Shown piece after piece: positions 36,492 through 44,195 of a DNA stretch of 64,000 nucleotides. The first letter of the stretch is position 1, and each line of letters starts with the position of its first letter. Location of the stretch: contig NZ_SMJZ01000019.1 of the NCBI RefSeq assembly GCF_004348345.1, forward strand, positions 1-64,000, in the 5' to 3' direction. Made by a program: the position numbers and the translations under genes. The notes under the pieces are model-generated. The model worked only from the letters and a program-made list of their open reading frames with translations. It ran no database searches and was not told the DNA's origin. Origin of the DNA: Nonomuraea longispora (GTDB lineage: Bacteria > Actinomycetota > Actinomycetes > Streptosporangiales > Streptosporangiaceae).

Positions 36492-37577
36492 ATGATCCCC
36501 CGGGCCAGGCACGTCGCGCTCGCTGCTCTGAGCAGCGCGCTGCTGGTGCTGCCCGCCCTCACGGGGATCGCCGACGCCGCACGCGACAGCAAGGTGTACG
36601 CCGTCCCCCTGGCCACCACCCAGGCGGACGTGAAGAGGGTCGCCGAACACTGGAAGCCCGACCGGCTCAAGGTGGCCGACAACTACAGCCCCGCCACACC
36701 CGAAACCAAGGCTGCCCCGACGTCGCAGCCCGTGACGCCCACCGATCAGCGCAACCCCGTCGCCGCCATCAGGCGCTCCCTCGCCGCACAGAACGTGGCC
36801 GCCGTGATGCCGCGCAAGGGCAAGTCGGCCACGACCATGGGCAAGGTCTACTTCCGCTTCGGCGACAAGGAGTACTGGTGCTCGGCCAGCGCCGTCGCCG
36901 CCAAGAACCGCAGCGTCGTCGCCACAGCCGCACACTGCGCGTACGACTCGCGCCAGGCCAGGGCCGCCGACTCCTGGATCTTCGTCCCCAGCGGCGAAGC
37001 GTCCGGAGGCATCTACGTGGGCGCCGCCATCAGCATGCACGAAGACTGGTCGGGCAAGGGCGACTACGACTACGACTACGCGTTCGTCACCGTGCACCGC
37101 GGCTTCACCTGGACGAAGAAGAACGGCACCTACGTCATGAAGGACATCGGCCGGCTCCAGGACAACGTGGGCGGGCAGGGGCTCTCACTCAACAAGAAGC
37201 CCTCCGCATACTCCCCGATCTCCTTCGGCTACCCGGCGGGCATGCAGCCCGACAGGAGCCACCCGTTCAACGGCAAGAGCCTGCGCAGCTGCGAACGGAC
37301 CGTCACCCAGTGGGCCGCCGTGGCCCCCGCCTTCGACCTGCAGAAGGGCGTACAACTCCAGCCGTGCGACTTCAGCCACGGCGCGAGCGGCGGGCCCTGG
37401 CTGATCGGCTGGAACGAGAACCGCGGGCTCGGCACCCTGGTCGGTGTCAACAGCCTCACCTGGAACAGGGACGCGCAGGGCTGGTACGACGCGGTGTCGT
37501 CACCGTACTTCGACACCACCACGGGAGAGGTCTACCGGCACGCCTCCTCCGTACGGACCATCTCCAGAATCGGCTGA
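36492..37577 (+). CDS. Secreted trypsin-like serine peptidase (paralog 2, intact triad)
   Basis: The 361-residue preprotein has a signal peptide (MIPRARHVALAALSSALLVL, cleavage near IADAA) and a proregion to about 110. The peptidase domain has His148 in VATAAHCAYD, Asp195 in DYDYDYAFVTV and Ser299 in SHGASGGPWL. Like paralog 1 it has the short connection between the Asp loop and the DNVGGQG segment, so no inserted domain. ATG follows AAGAAAGGCAAAG. Predicted to be an active extracellular endopeptidase. Specificity cannot be read reliably. Confidence 0.88.
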   Translation: MIPRARHVALAALSSALLVLPALTGIADAARDSKVYAVPLATTQADVKRVAEHWKPDRLKVADNYSPATPETKAAPTSQPVTPTDQRNPVAAIRRSLAAQNVAAVMPRKGKSATTMGKVYFRFGDKEYWCSASAVAAKNRSVVATAAHCAYDSRQARAADSWIFVPSGEASGGIYVGAAISMHEDWSGKGDYDYDYAFVTVHRGFTWTKKNGTYVMKDIGRLQDNVGGQGLSLNKKPSAYSPISFGYPAGMQPDRSHPFNGKSLRSCERTVTQWAAVAPAFDLQKGVQLQPCDFSHGASGGPWLIGWNENRGLGTLVGVNSLTWNRDAQGWYDAVSSPYFDTTTGEVYRHASSVRTISRIG

Positions 37578-37613
37578 CCGCGCCCCCGGCCGCCTCCCGG
37601 GACCGCACGGGCG

Positions 37614-39587
37614 TCAGTCCTTTCCTCCCGTCACCGCGGAACCCCACGCCCGCATCATCTTCTTGAACTCCTTGGCGAAATGCGCGCGGTCGATCGACTC
37701 GCTGGCATGCGCGAAATGCCAGTTGTCCAGCTTCTCGCGTAGCTTGTTGAACTCCGGGGAGGCCGCCTCATAGCCGAAGAACTCCTTGTAGTAGCCGAAG
37801 TGGCTTCCCATCCCCGGGTTGACGGCGTACTTGCCGGTTGTCCACTTCTGGTAGGCTGGCGGGCTCAGATCGCGTTCCATCTCGCGATGCGTCGCCTCCA
37901 CCAGGGGACGGTGTGCGATCCACGACATCTTCCCGGCGGCGACCTGCGCCACCTGCGGGAGTTCGTCCCATCCGGCGGCTCGCATGACCTTGCCGAATCG
38001 TGTGACCCGGACATCGCCGGCGCCGTGGCTCGAATCCATGCCGTCGGCGCTCTTCATCGAACGGAACTTCCACATGTTGAAGACTTTGCCGTCTTTTCCG
38101 AGCCGCGGCTGCGTCATGAAGGGGCTCTTGCCGTCCTCGGCGAACTTCACCACCGCCGTCAGGCCGGCCACAGGCGCGGCGAGCGGCATGAACGCCATGG
38201 ACCACTTGAACTCCATCCACCTCTTCTCGGGGCTGCCCAGCCACTGCAGCCCCTTCTTGGGGAAGGCTTCCCACGGCAGGCGCAGTCCCAGTTCGGGGGA
38301 CACACGCTGCCGGCCGGCCGCGAACGTCTTGCCGGCCAGTTCCGCGCCGGTGCCGAGGAGAGCCATGCCGAAGCCGACCTGTGCGGCATGTTTCCAGTCC
38401 CAGCCGTACCCGCTCGCCCATCCGGCCGTCGCCATGACGCCGGTGCTCACCGTCCCCCCGACGAGGAGGCGGGAGAGGACCCGTTCCCAGCCGGGTTTCT
38501 CCATCGCCGAGGCCAGGCCGGTCAGCAGGGGGCCGCCCTTGCGCAGAAGCGAGGGCAGGGCGCCGTGCGCGCCGGCCATGAGGCCGCCGGCGACCGCCCC
38601 GTGCCATGTCGACTGCAACAGCTGCTTCAGGTCGATGTCACCGGTGGCGAACAGCTGGTCGATCATGTTCAGCCCCCCGGCGAAGGCCATGCCCAGCACC
38701 GCCTCGCGAATGATTCGCAAGGTGATCTGCAGGGCCATACCCTCCAGCCGGATGAGCCTCGCCGCCGCAGCGTTGAGATAGGGGTTGATGACGATCGCCA
38801 CGTACACCAAGGTCACCACGAAGGCGGCGGCCACCCAGTAGTGCCACTGCGCTTTGGAGATCGCGTCCATCCCCGTCCGGCAGTAGTCGGCGAGCTCATC
38901 CGTCTGCCGTTTCAGCTCCTTCAGCAGTCCCTTCTCGCCGGTGAGCATCTTCACGGCGTTCTTGAACTCGTCCGTGTTCGGCCCGTGCCCGGACGCGATC
39001 ACCCGCCCCGCGTGCTGATCGACCTCCTCCGCCGCCCGATCGACAACGCGGCCGATCGTCAGGGCGGCCTCGCGCAGCACGTTCACCTGGGCGATGTCGC
39101 CATCAGGGTAGGCGCACCCGAAACCCATGGCCTGCAAGAACCATGCGGCCTGCTGCACGAAACCGGGCGGCTCGACCGTCGAGGGCAGCCTGCCGCCGTC
39201 GATCACCGGCCGATACTCCTCGATCTCCGCCAACGCCGCGGAGGACGAGGGCTGCGAGGACTCACGGCCGTCCAGGACATCCATGGTCGCGCTGTTGGCG
39301 CTGCGGTAGACGGTGCCGGCGTTGACCATCCCGGCGGACATGCCCTGGAGCAGGTTCACCGTACCGACCAGGTTCTCCAGCAGGGCGTCGCGCAGCCCCA
39401 CGAAACCCGGCGCCTTGCGCGCCCGATCGCCCTCGTACAGGGCCCGGCCCAGATCGTCACTCCCGAACGGCCGCTCGCCCATCGCGTCGCAGAACTCGTC
39501 CACACCGACCCGCAGGGCGCGCGCCGCGTCGTGGACGCCACCCCCGGCTCCCATCCACAGTTTGGCGGAGAATGCGGTTTCCGGCAT
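37614..39587 (-). CDS. ESX/CpnT-like N-terminal region fused to a bacterial sugar transferase domain
   Basis: This 657-residue protein has three parts. Residues 15-105 are a helical ESX/WXG-like hairpin (FVGLRDALLENLVGTVNLLQ, MSAGMVNAGTVYRSANSATM). Residues 140-425 resemble CpnT-type polymorphic-toxin N-domains: a GFGCAYPDGDIAQV segment, amphipathic helices, then hydrophobic stretches 250-270, 290-310 and 330-345. Residues 454-650 match bacterial sugar transferases (monotopic phosphoglycosyl transferases): a Pro-containing membrane helix at 462-480, PRLGKDGKVFNMWKFRSM, TRFGKVMRAAGWDELPQ with the catalytic Asp541-Glu542 dyad, and GKMSWIAHRP (usually GPRP). The ATG start excludes an unrelated upstream extension. 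This fusion is unusual. It could be a toxin with a lipid-carrier-directed enzyme, or a non-secreted glycan enzyme. Confidence 0.75.
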   Translation of the reverse strand: MPETAFSAKLWMGAGGGVHDAARALRVGVDEFCDAMGERPFGSDDLGRALYEGDRARKAPGFVGLRDALLENLVGTVNLLQGMSAGMVNAGTVYRSANSATMDVLDGRESSQPSSSAALAEIEEYRPVIDGGRLPSTVEPPGFVQQAAWFLQAMGFGCAYPDGDIAQVNVLREAALTIGRVVDRAAEEVDQHAGRVIASGHGPNTDEFKNAVKMLTGEKGLLKELKRQTDELADYCRTGMDAISKAQWHYWVAAAFVVTLVYVAIVINPYLNAAAARLIRLEGMALQITLRIIREAVLGMAFAGGLNMIDQLFATGDIDLKQLLQSTWHGAVAGGLMAGAHGALPSLLRKGGPLLTGLASAMEKPGWERVLSRLLVGGTVSTGVMATAGWASGYGWDWKHAAQVGFGMALLGTGAELAGKTFAAGRQRVSPELGLRLPWEAFPKKGLQWLGSPEKRWMEFKWSMAFMPLAAPVAGLTAVVKFAEDGKSPFMTQPRLGKDGKVFNMWKFRSMKSADGMDSSHGAGDVRVTRFGKVMRAAGWDELPQVAQVAAGKMSWIAHRPLVEATHREMERDLSPPAYQKWTTGKYAVNPGMGSHFGYYKEFFGYEAASPEFNKLREKLDNWHFAHASESIDRAHFAKEFKKMMRAWGSAVTGGKD

Positions 39588-39699
39588 GGTTGCGACCCCA
39601 GCGAGCTTTACCGACGATCGGGTTGATCTTGTCAGGAAGACTGTCAAGAGTGTACGAGAATCACCGAACGGTGCAATTCGGGTACAGAACCCCACGCTA

Positions 39700-39840
39700 C
39701 GGGTCGACGACCGTACGCGCAGCCTTCATGCAGGAGTTCGGCATCGCTCGCATGACGGCGCGCAAGGCCATGAGAGCCCTCCGCGAAGAGGGCTCCATCC
39801 ACACCGTGCGAGGCATGGGCAGCTTCGTCAGCATTCAGGA
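39700..39840 (+). pseudogene. GntR-type winged-helix fragment
   Basis: A plus-strand frame contains TTVRAAFMQEFGIARMTARK followed by AMRALREEGSIHTVRGMGSF and VS. This is the second half of a GntR winged helix. The first helix is not recognisable. Downstream the frame runs without a stop through the opposite DUF418 gene, losing all similarity. It is therefore a fragment in the promoter region of the minus-strand fusion gene. A very short stand-alone GntR protein cannot be fully excluded. Confidence 0.5.
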
Positions 39841-39880
39841 GAGCACACGACCCGCGGCCCGCGATCCGGGGCGCAGTTCC

Positions 39881-40957
39881 TCACGTACCGACCCGGCTGG
39901 AGGGCGGGCGGCGGGCCCAGGTGGCCCAGCGCCAGAGCCATTCGAGCGGGCCTTGGCGGTAGCGGCGCAGCCACAGGGCGGACAGCAGCCACTGGGCCGC
40001 GAGGATGGCTCCCGCGGCCAGGAACGCCACCTGCAAGGACTGCCCGATCGGCAGGCCGAGAACGTGCGTCGCCGCGAGGACGAGAAGCGTGGCGGTCAGG
40101 TAGTTGGTCAGGGCCATCCGGCCCAGCGGCGCGAAGACGACCCGCAGCACCGGCCGCAGCGGCGTTCTGAGCAGGACCAGCAGGGCGCACACCACCACGC
40201 CGGCGATCAGCAGATCCGCCAGGCTGGACGTGAACGACGGCTGCATCGGGTCCGCCCCGGCCTCCATCTGGCCGTGCGCCCACAAGGCAGTGGCCGCCCC
40301 TGCCGTGAGGACCAGCCCCAGCAGGAGCGGCCCTCGGATGGACCGCTCGATCTGGTCGGCCACCCCATAGCGGGCCAGTGCCGAGCCGAGCAGGAACAGC
40401 CCGGCGATCAGCAGGGGCCCGCCCCCGCCCCACAGCGCCACCGGAACGAGCACGGCGGCGAGGCCGGCCACGGCCCATCGCGGCAGCCAGGACGAGGGCA
40501 GCAGCACCAGCAGGCCGACGACCGCGTACCTGGTCAGGATCTCCCCCGGCCACAGCACCACGTGCACGAGCCCGATCGCGAGCAGCGCCACCAGCCGTCG
40601 CAGCAGCACCAGCCGCGGGCGGGAGACGCGGTCGGCGGCGGAGTCCAGCAGCAGCGTGAACCCGATGCCGAACAGCAGGGAGAAGATCGGTAACCCGAGC
40701 CACGGATCCCAGTCGCCCATGGGCTGCGTCACGACGGCGGTGCCGTGGTCGGCGATCAGCTGGATGTTGGCGAACAGGATCTCGCACAACGTGAACCCGC
40801 GCAGCACGTCGAGCGCGATGATGCGGGGCCGCCCAGAGGCGGGCGCAGCCGTCGGCGACCGGCCGGACGCGGGCGTGGCAGTAGAGGCGGTGGCGTCGTC
40901 CGGGAGATGGCGACCGGGATGGCCGGTCGGTTCTCCGGGGAACTCTTCGCGAGGCAT
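39881..40957 (-). CDS. DUF418 family membrane protein
   Basis: This 358-residue integral membrane protein has about 8-9 hydrophobic segments. It begins with a Ser/Thr/Pro-rich cytoplasmic tail, then ALDVLRGFTLCEILFANIQL, the DUF418 N-terminal motif, LPIFSLLFGIGFTLLLD, and FAPLGRMALTNYLTATLLVL near the C-terminus. Members such as YeiB-like proteins are related to acyltransferase-3-type membrane folds and are of unknown function. ATG chosen at MPREEFPG. An upstream extension lacks similarity. It is transcribed toward the ESX-sugar transferase gene, 293 bases apart. Confidence 0.88.
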   Translation of the reverse strand: MPREEFPGEPTGHPGRHLPDDATASTATPASGRSPTAAPASGRPRIIALDVLRGFTLCEILFANIQLIADHGTAVVTQPMGDWDPWLGLPIFSLLFGIGFTLLLDSAADRVSRPRLVLLRRLVALLAIGLVHVVLWPGEILTRYAVVGLLVLLPSSWLPRWAVAGLAAVLVPVALWGGGGPLLIAGLFLLGSALARYGVADQIERSIRGPLLLGLVLTAGAATALWAHGQMEAGADPMQPSFTSSLADLLIAGVVVCALLVLLRTPLRPVLRVVFAPLGRMALTNYLTATLLVLAATHVLGLPIGQSLQVAFLAAGAILAAQWLLSALWLRRYRQGPLEWLWRWATWARRPPSSRVGT

Positions 40958-41276
40958 AGGGCCGTATCCTGCAGAGCCGCCCCCGGGGACGACATCGGCC
41001 GAAAGCACGGTCAGCCGCATCCATGAACGTACTTTCAGGCGGAGTTGCCGACGGTGGCGACGCCCCATGGTCGGCCGTCTTGTTGCAGCCTGGTCGGTGA
41101 CCTCGATGCGGTCGCTTTCGGCGCTGGTGCGGGTGGCCTTTCCTGCAGCCGCCCGGCACCATGGGCGTCCCGCAGGCCGTCTGACCAGAAGCGGGACTGC
41201 GGCAGCGGGCGGGGCGCTTAGGAAGATCTTCTTTGGTTTGTCTGACACACCGTGTTGACCTTGTCACGATGAGCGC
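40958..41276. other. Intergenic stretch without a recognisable gene
   Basis: This gap of about 320 bases separates the DUF418 start from the transposase fragment. The DUF418 promoter should lie here, but no clear -35/-10 pair is visible. Minus-strand reading frames through it are arginine- and alanine-rich with no family resemblance. Nothing else is supported. Confidence 0.4.
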
Positions 41277-41714
41277 ATGCGTCGTGGTGATCTGACGAAC
41301 GCCGAATGGGAACGCCTGGCGCCGTTGCTGCCGCCGGAAGAGCTGCTCCCTCCTGACGACAGCCGGCGCGGCCGTCCGCGGACCGGTCATCGAGCGGCGA
41401 TCAACGGGATGCTCTACCAGGCCCGCACCGGAGAGCACTGGCGAGATCTGCCACAGCGGTTCGGATGCTGGGTCGCCATATACAAGCGTCATCGACGGTG
41501 GGCGGCGGACGGCACCTGGCAACAGTTGCTGTCCGCGATCGAAGTCGTGCAGGGCACGTGCGCGCAGACGCCCAGCGGCGCGTCGAGTCGTCGCCCGAAG
41601 TTGCGCGCCGTCCCGCCGCCGGCGCCGCGACGCAGGCGGGCCACTCCGAGCCATCCGGCGCTGGCGCGGCTGCGCGACCACCTCGCGGAGGTCGTCAGCC
41701 GGAGGACCGTCTAG
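41277..41714 (+). pseudogene. Truncated IS5-family (IS402/DUF4096-type) transposase
   Basis: The first 90 residues read LTNAEWERLAPLLPPEELLP, INGMLYQARTGEHWRDLPQR, FGCWVAIYKRHRRWAADGTW. This is the N-terminal IS402-like DUF4096 domain that precedes the DDE catalytic domain. After residue about 95 the sequence turns into unrelated Arg/Pro-rich coding with no DDE motif. No terminal inverted repeats could be paired. It is the dead 5' end of an insertion sequence, marking past mobile activity beside the DUF418 gene. Confidence 0.75.
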
Positions 41715-42158
41715 TTCCGCCGCACCGTTCAGCAGGGTCGAGGGACAACAACTCTGGGGTCGGAGCCCGGCCCGCCCAGCCACGCCTTCCCGAGCGGCCG
41801 GTCGCCGGCTCACAGGGGGACCGCGCCTTGTTGCTCGGGCAACAGAATCCCGACAAATAAGGCTAATGCGGATGTTTTGGGTCGGAACCTGAAGATCGTC
41901 TGTGAGAGGCCGAGCACATTAGACGGGTTAGGGTTCCATCTGGTTCCTGTGATCTAAGTCACATTCAACCGACTACACTCTGTGTCGGGGCACTAACGGA
42001 ACTTTCGTACCGCAAGCAACATCTCCCTCGTACCCTGCAAAAACGTAACGCCTCGGTCACCATACGCGAAGATCTCTGACTGGTCACAGCACGGTAACGG
42101 CGATAGGGGCGCCTTCCGGATCTTCCAAAGCGGGTTTCACCTGCGGAGATCACCACGC
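41715..42158 (+). other. Long upstream region of protease paralog 3
   Basis: This gene-free stretch is AT-richer than its surroundings. It includes a perfect CRP-type palindrome at 41948-41963 and the ACCTGCGGAGAT element at 42139. Several short repeats of CGTAAC/GTAACG appear around 42040-42100. No open frame with family resemblance is present. It probably contains the regulated promoter of the protease-like gene. Confidence 0.45.
41948..41963. promoter_or_regulatory. CRP-type site TGTGA-N6-TCACA (upstream of paralog 3)
   Basis: TGTGATCTAAGTCACA is an exact match to the classical CRP palindrome and contains the actinobacterial core GTG-N6-CAC. It is 269 bases upstream of the TTG start. A second exact copy of the pattern lies 275 bases upstream of paralog 4. 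Regulation by a cAMP-CRP homologue is inferred. Confidence 0.65.
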
Positions 42159-42224
42159 TATGTTCCTTGCTATCCCTTTACTGACGCATGGGACGCAAGT
42201 TGCGACCCACGACAGAGCAAGGAG
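42159..42224 (+). repeat. Conserved 66-base leader, copy A
   Basis: The segment from TATGTT through AAGGAG matches the leader of the next paralog (44125-44190) at 60 of 66 positions by direct comparison, with no gaps. The core CTATCCCTTTACTGACGCAT is identical. It ends in the ribosome site of a TTG-started gene. Conservation beyond the ribosome site implies a duplicated promoter and leader, perhaps functional as RNA. Confidence 0.7.
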
Positions 42225-42232
42225 CAGTTCCC

Positions 42233-43762
42233 TTGAAGCGCATTCTCATCCCCGCCGGTGGTGCCGTTCTCGCCACCGGTCTTCTGGCCGCCGGCCTCGC
42301 CGGTACGGCTCAGGCCGACAGCGACGTCGCCAAGGACAACCTGGCGACCAGCGCGGCCAACGCAAACGCCATCGCGAGCTTCTGGGCGGAGAACAACGGC
42401 GCTGCCCTGAAGGCCGCCAAGGAGTCCGACGTCTGGGCCAAGTCCGACGTGAGCAAGATGCAGAGCAAGGGCGGCTACAGCTCGGACACCAAGCCGGGTG
42501 CGACCGCCCCGATCGGCGAGGAGAAGAAGTCCTCCTCGAAGACGCAGAACGTCAACATGCCGAAGACCATCGGCAAGGTGTTCTTCGTCAACAGCAAGGG
42601 CGAGAAGAAGTGGTGCTCTGCCACCTCGCTCCAGTCGAAGTACCGCAACCTGGTCGCCACGGCCGGTCACTGCGTGTACGACACTGCGAAGAACGAAGCC
42701 ACCATGGACAAGTGGGTCTTCGTTCCGGGGTACTACCAGGGCAAGGCTCCCTGGGGCATCTACGTCGGCAAGACGGCCTTCACCCACTACGACTTCGACG
42801 TGTACGAGGACTACGACCGCGACTACGCCTTCGTCACCGTCTACAACGGTGTCAAGCTGGACGCGACCAAGTCCAAGAACGTGTCCAAGGAAGAGTGGGA
42901 CAAGTACGCGGGCCTCAAGGACGCCAAGGACATCGAGGTCAGCCGGGAAGAGTTCCGCAAGGGCAAGCTCGACCCCAAGACCGCCGACTACTACTGGCGC
43001 CAGAAGGGTAGCGACGCCGAGCTTGCCGGCCCCGACTACCCGGGCGCCGAAGTGGCCAAGGTCGAGGTTTCCGAGAGCCGCTACAAGGCCGCCAGGGTTG
43101 GCAAGGGCAACGGTCGCAAGTTCGGCGAGCCCATCGTCGAGAACGTGACCTACAACGAGGCCGCTGCCTACCTGAAGAACCAGAAGGAGAACCCGGGCAA
43201 GTTCCCGGGGACGGTCAAGCTGGACAAGCGTGGCAACTCCACGATCACGCACTTCTACGTGCAGGCGTGGTACAAGCCCGGCAAGGCCGCGAAGTACTTC
43301 AAGACCGTCTTCTACATCATCGACCACAAGTCCCTGGACGCGGGTCGACTCGGTGACAACGTCGGCGGTCAGGGCTTCGCCTGGAACCAGCCCACCGGCA
43401 AGGCTGTCCGCGTGTTCGGCTACCCGGCCGCTCCGCACCCCGACGGCAACAAGAACTACACCGGCATTACTCCGAAGTGGTGCTACGGCAAGACCACGAA
43501 GAAGCTGGTCGGTTCGGCTGCCAAGAAGATCGAGGAGCACGTCGCCCTCAAGTGCGCCATGACCGAGGGCGCCGACGGTGGCCCGTGGCTGTACAAGTAC
43601 AGCAACGCCAAGCGTCTCGGCTACGTGAACGGTGTCGTGAGCACCTTCAACGACCAGGACGGCAACGGCCGCGTTGACTACATCTCGTCGCCGTACTTCG
43701 ATGGCGAGACCAACACCGTCTACAAGGCCGCTGCGGCCTCGTGGTCCGGCAAGGTCGTCTAA
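42233..43762 (+). CDS. Secreted trypsin-fold pseudopeptidase (paralog 3, Ser to Asp)
   Basis: The 509-residue preprotein has the signal peptide MKRILIPAGGAVLATGLLAA with cleavage near AQA. His146 (TAGHCVYD) and Asp197 (YDRDYAFV) are kept, but the GxSGGP serine is Asp448 in TEGADGGPWL. Peptidase activity is therefore not expected. Between the Asp loop and DNVGGQG lies an insert of about 155 residues (about 212-366) with AKDIEVSREEFRKGKLDPKT and STITHFYVQAWYKPG. Start taken as TTG behind AAGGAG, because it gives the same MKRILIP signal as the other copies. Lysine is encoded almost only by AAG. Confidence 0.85.
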   Translation: MKRILIPAGGAVLATGLLAAGLAGTAQADSDVAKDNLATSAANANAIASFWAENNGAALKAAKESDVWAKSDVSKMQSKGGYSSDTKPGATAPIGEEKKSSSKTQNVNMPKTIGKVFFVNSKGEKKWCSATSLQSKYRNLVATAGHCVYDTAKNEATMDKWVFVPGYYQGKAPWGIYVGKTAFTHYDFDVYEDYDRDYAFVTVYNGVKLDATKSKNVSKEEWDKYAGLKDAKDIEVSREEFRKGKLDPKTADYYWRQKGSDAELAGPDYPGAEVAKVEVSESRYKAARVGKGNGRKFGEPIVENVTYNEAAAYLKNQKENPGKFPGTVKLDKRGNSTITHFYVQAWYKPGKAAKYFKTVFYIIDHKSLDAGRLGDNVGGQGFAWNQPTGKAVRVFGYPAAPHPDGNKNYTGITPKWCYGKTTKKLVGSAAKKIEEHVALKCAMTEGADGGPWLYKYSNAKRLGYVNGVVSTFNDQDGNGRVDYISSPYFDGETNTVYKAAAASWSGKVV

Positions 43763-43809
43763 GTAACACATAGCGACCGGCCTCCAACCGTTCGTTAGGC
43801 GTTACAAGC

Positions 43810-43837
43810 GAGAGGCTCGGCACTTGCCGAGCCTCTC
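43810..43837 (+). terminator. Strong intrinsic terminator after paralog 3
   Basis: GAGAGGCTCGGC and GCCGAGCCTCTC form a perfect 12-bp stem with a 4-base loop, followed by TGCTTTT. It isolates paralog 3 from paralog 4. Confidence 0.85.
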
Positions 43838-43904
43838 TGCTTTTCCGGCTCAGAAGTGAAGGCGTTTGGACGCACGGGACCGCCAGATGGTGCCATGCAT
43901 ACGT

Positions 43905-43920
43905 TGTGATCTGCGTCACA
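43905..43920. promoter_or_regulatory. CRP-type site TGTGA-N6-TCACA (upstream of paralog 4)
   Basis: TGTGATCTGCGTCACA is a second exact TGTGA-N6-TCACA palindrome and even shares TGTGATCT with the first. It lies 275 bases before the GTG start of paralog 4, in a 433-base gap that otherwise holds only a terminator and the duplicated leader. Confidence 0.65.
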
Positions 43921-44124
43921 TCGGTCCGTCGCCCTCGGTCATCGTGGCCCTGGGGTCCCGCTGACCACCCTGAGAACGCACTCATGTTGATCAGGGCAAA
44001 CAACAACAAGGCGAGCTTCGCTCAGCTCCTGGGGTTCAGCCAGCTAAACATCACGAAACGATCACGCCCGACTTGTCGCGCCTTTTCCTGGCAAAGCGGC
44101 TACCGGTTCCCAAGATCGACACTG

Positions 44125-44190
44125 TATGTTCCTGGCTATCCCTTTACTGACGCATGGGACGCAAGAGGCGTTCCACGACAGCGCAAGGAG
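44125..44190 (+). repeat. Conserved 66-base leader, copy B
   Basis: This gap-free partner of the 42159-42224 leader ends in AAGGAG before the GTG start of paralog 4. The six differences are one near the 5' end and five in the last third. Paralog 5 lacks this leader. Confidence 0.7.
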
Positions 44191-44195
44191 TCACA

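Noticed and set aside
41590-41715. Second DNA-binding-like helix on the minus strand in the transposase tail
   Set aside because: Only short helical resemblance (DDLREVVAQPRQRRMAR) with no start or stop that makes a gene.
43763-44195. A riboswitch such as the c-di-AMP (ydaO) element before the secreted proteins
   Set aside because: The characteristic conserved blocks of that riboswitch were not found. Only the short leader and CRP-type palindrome are supported.
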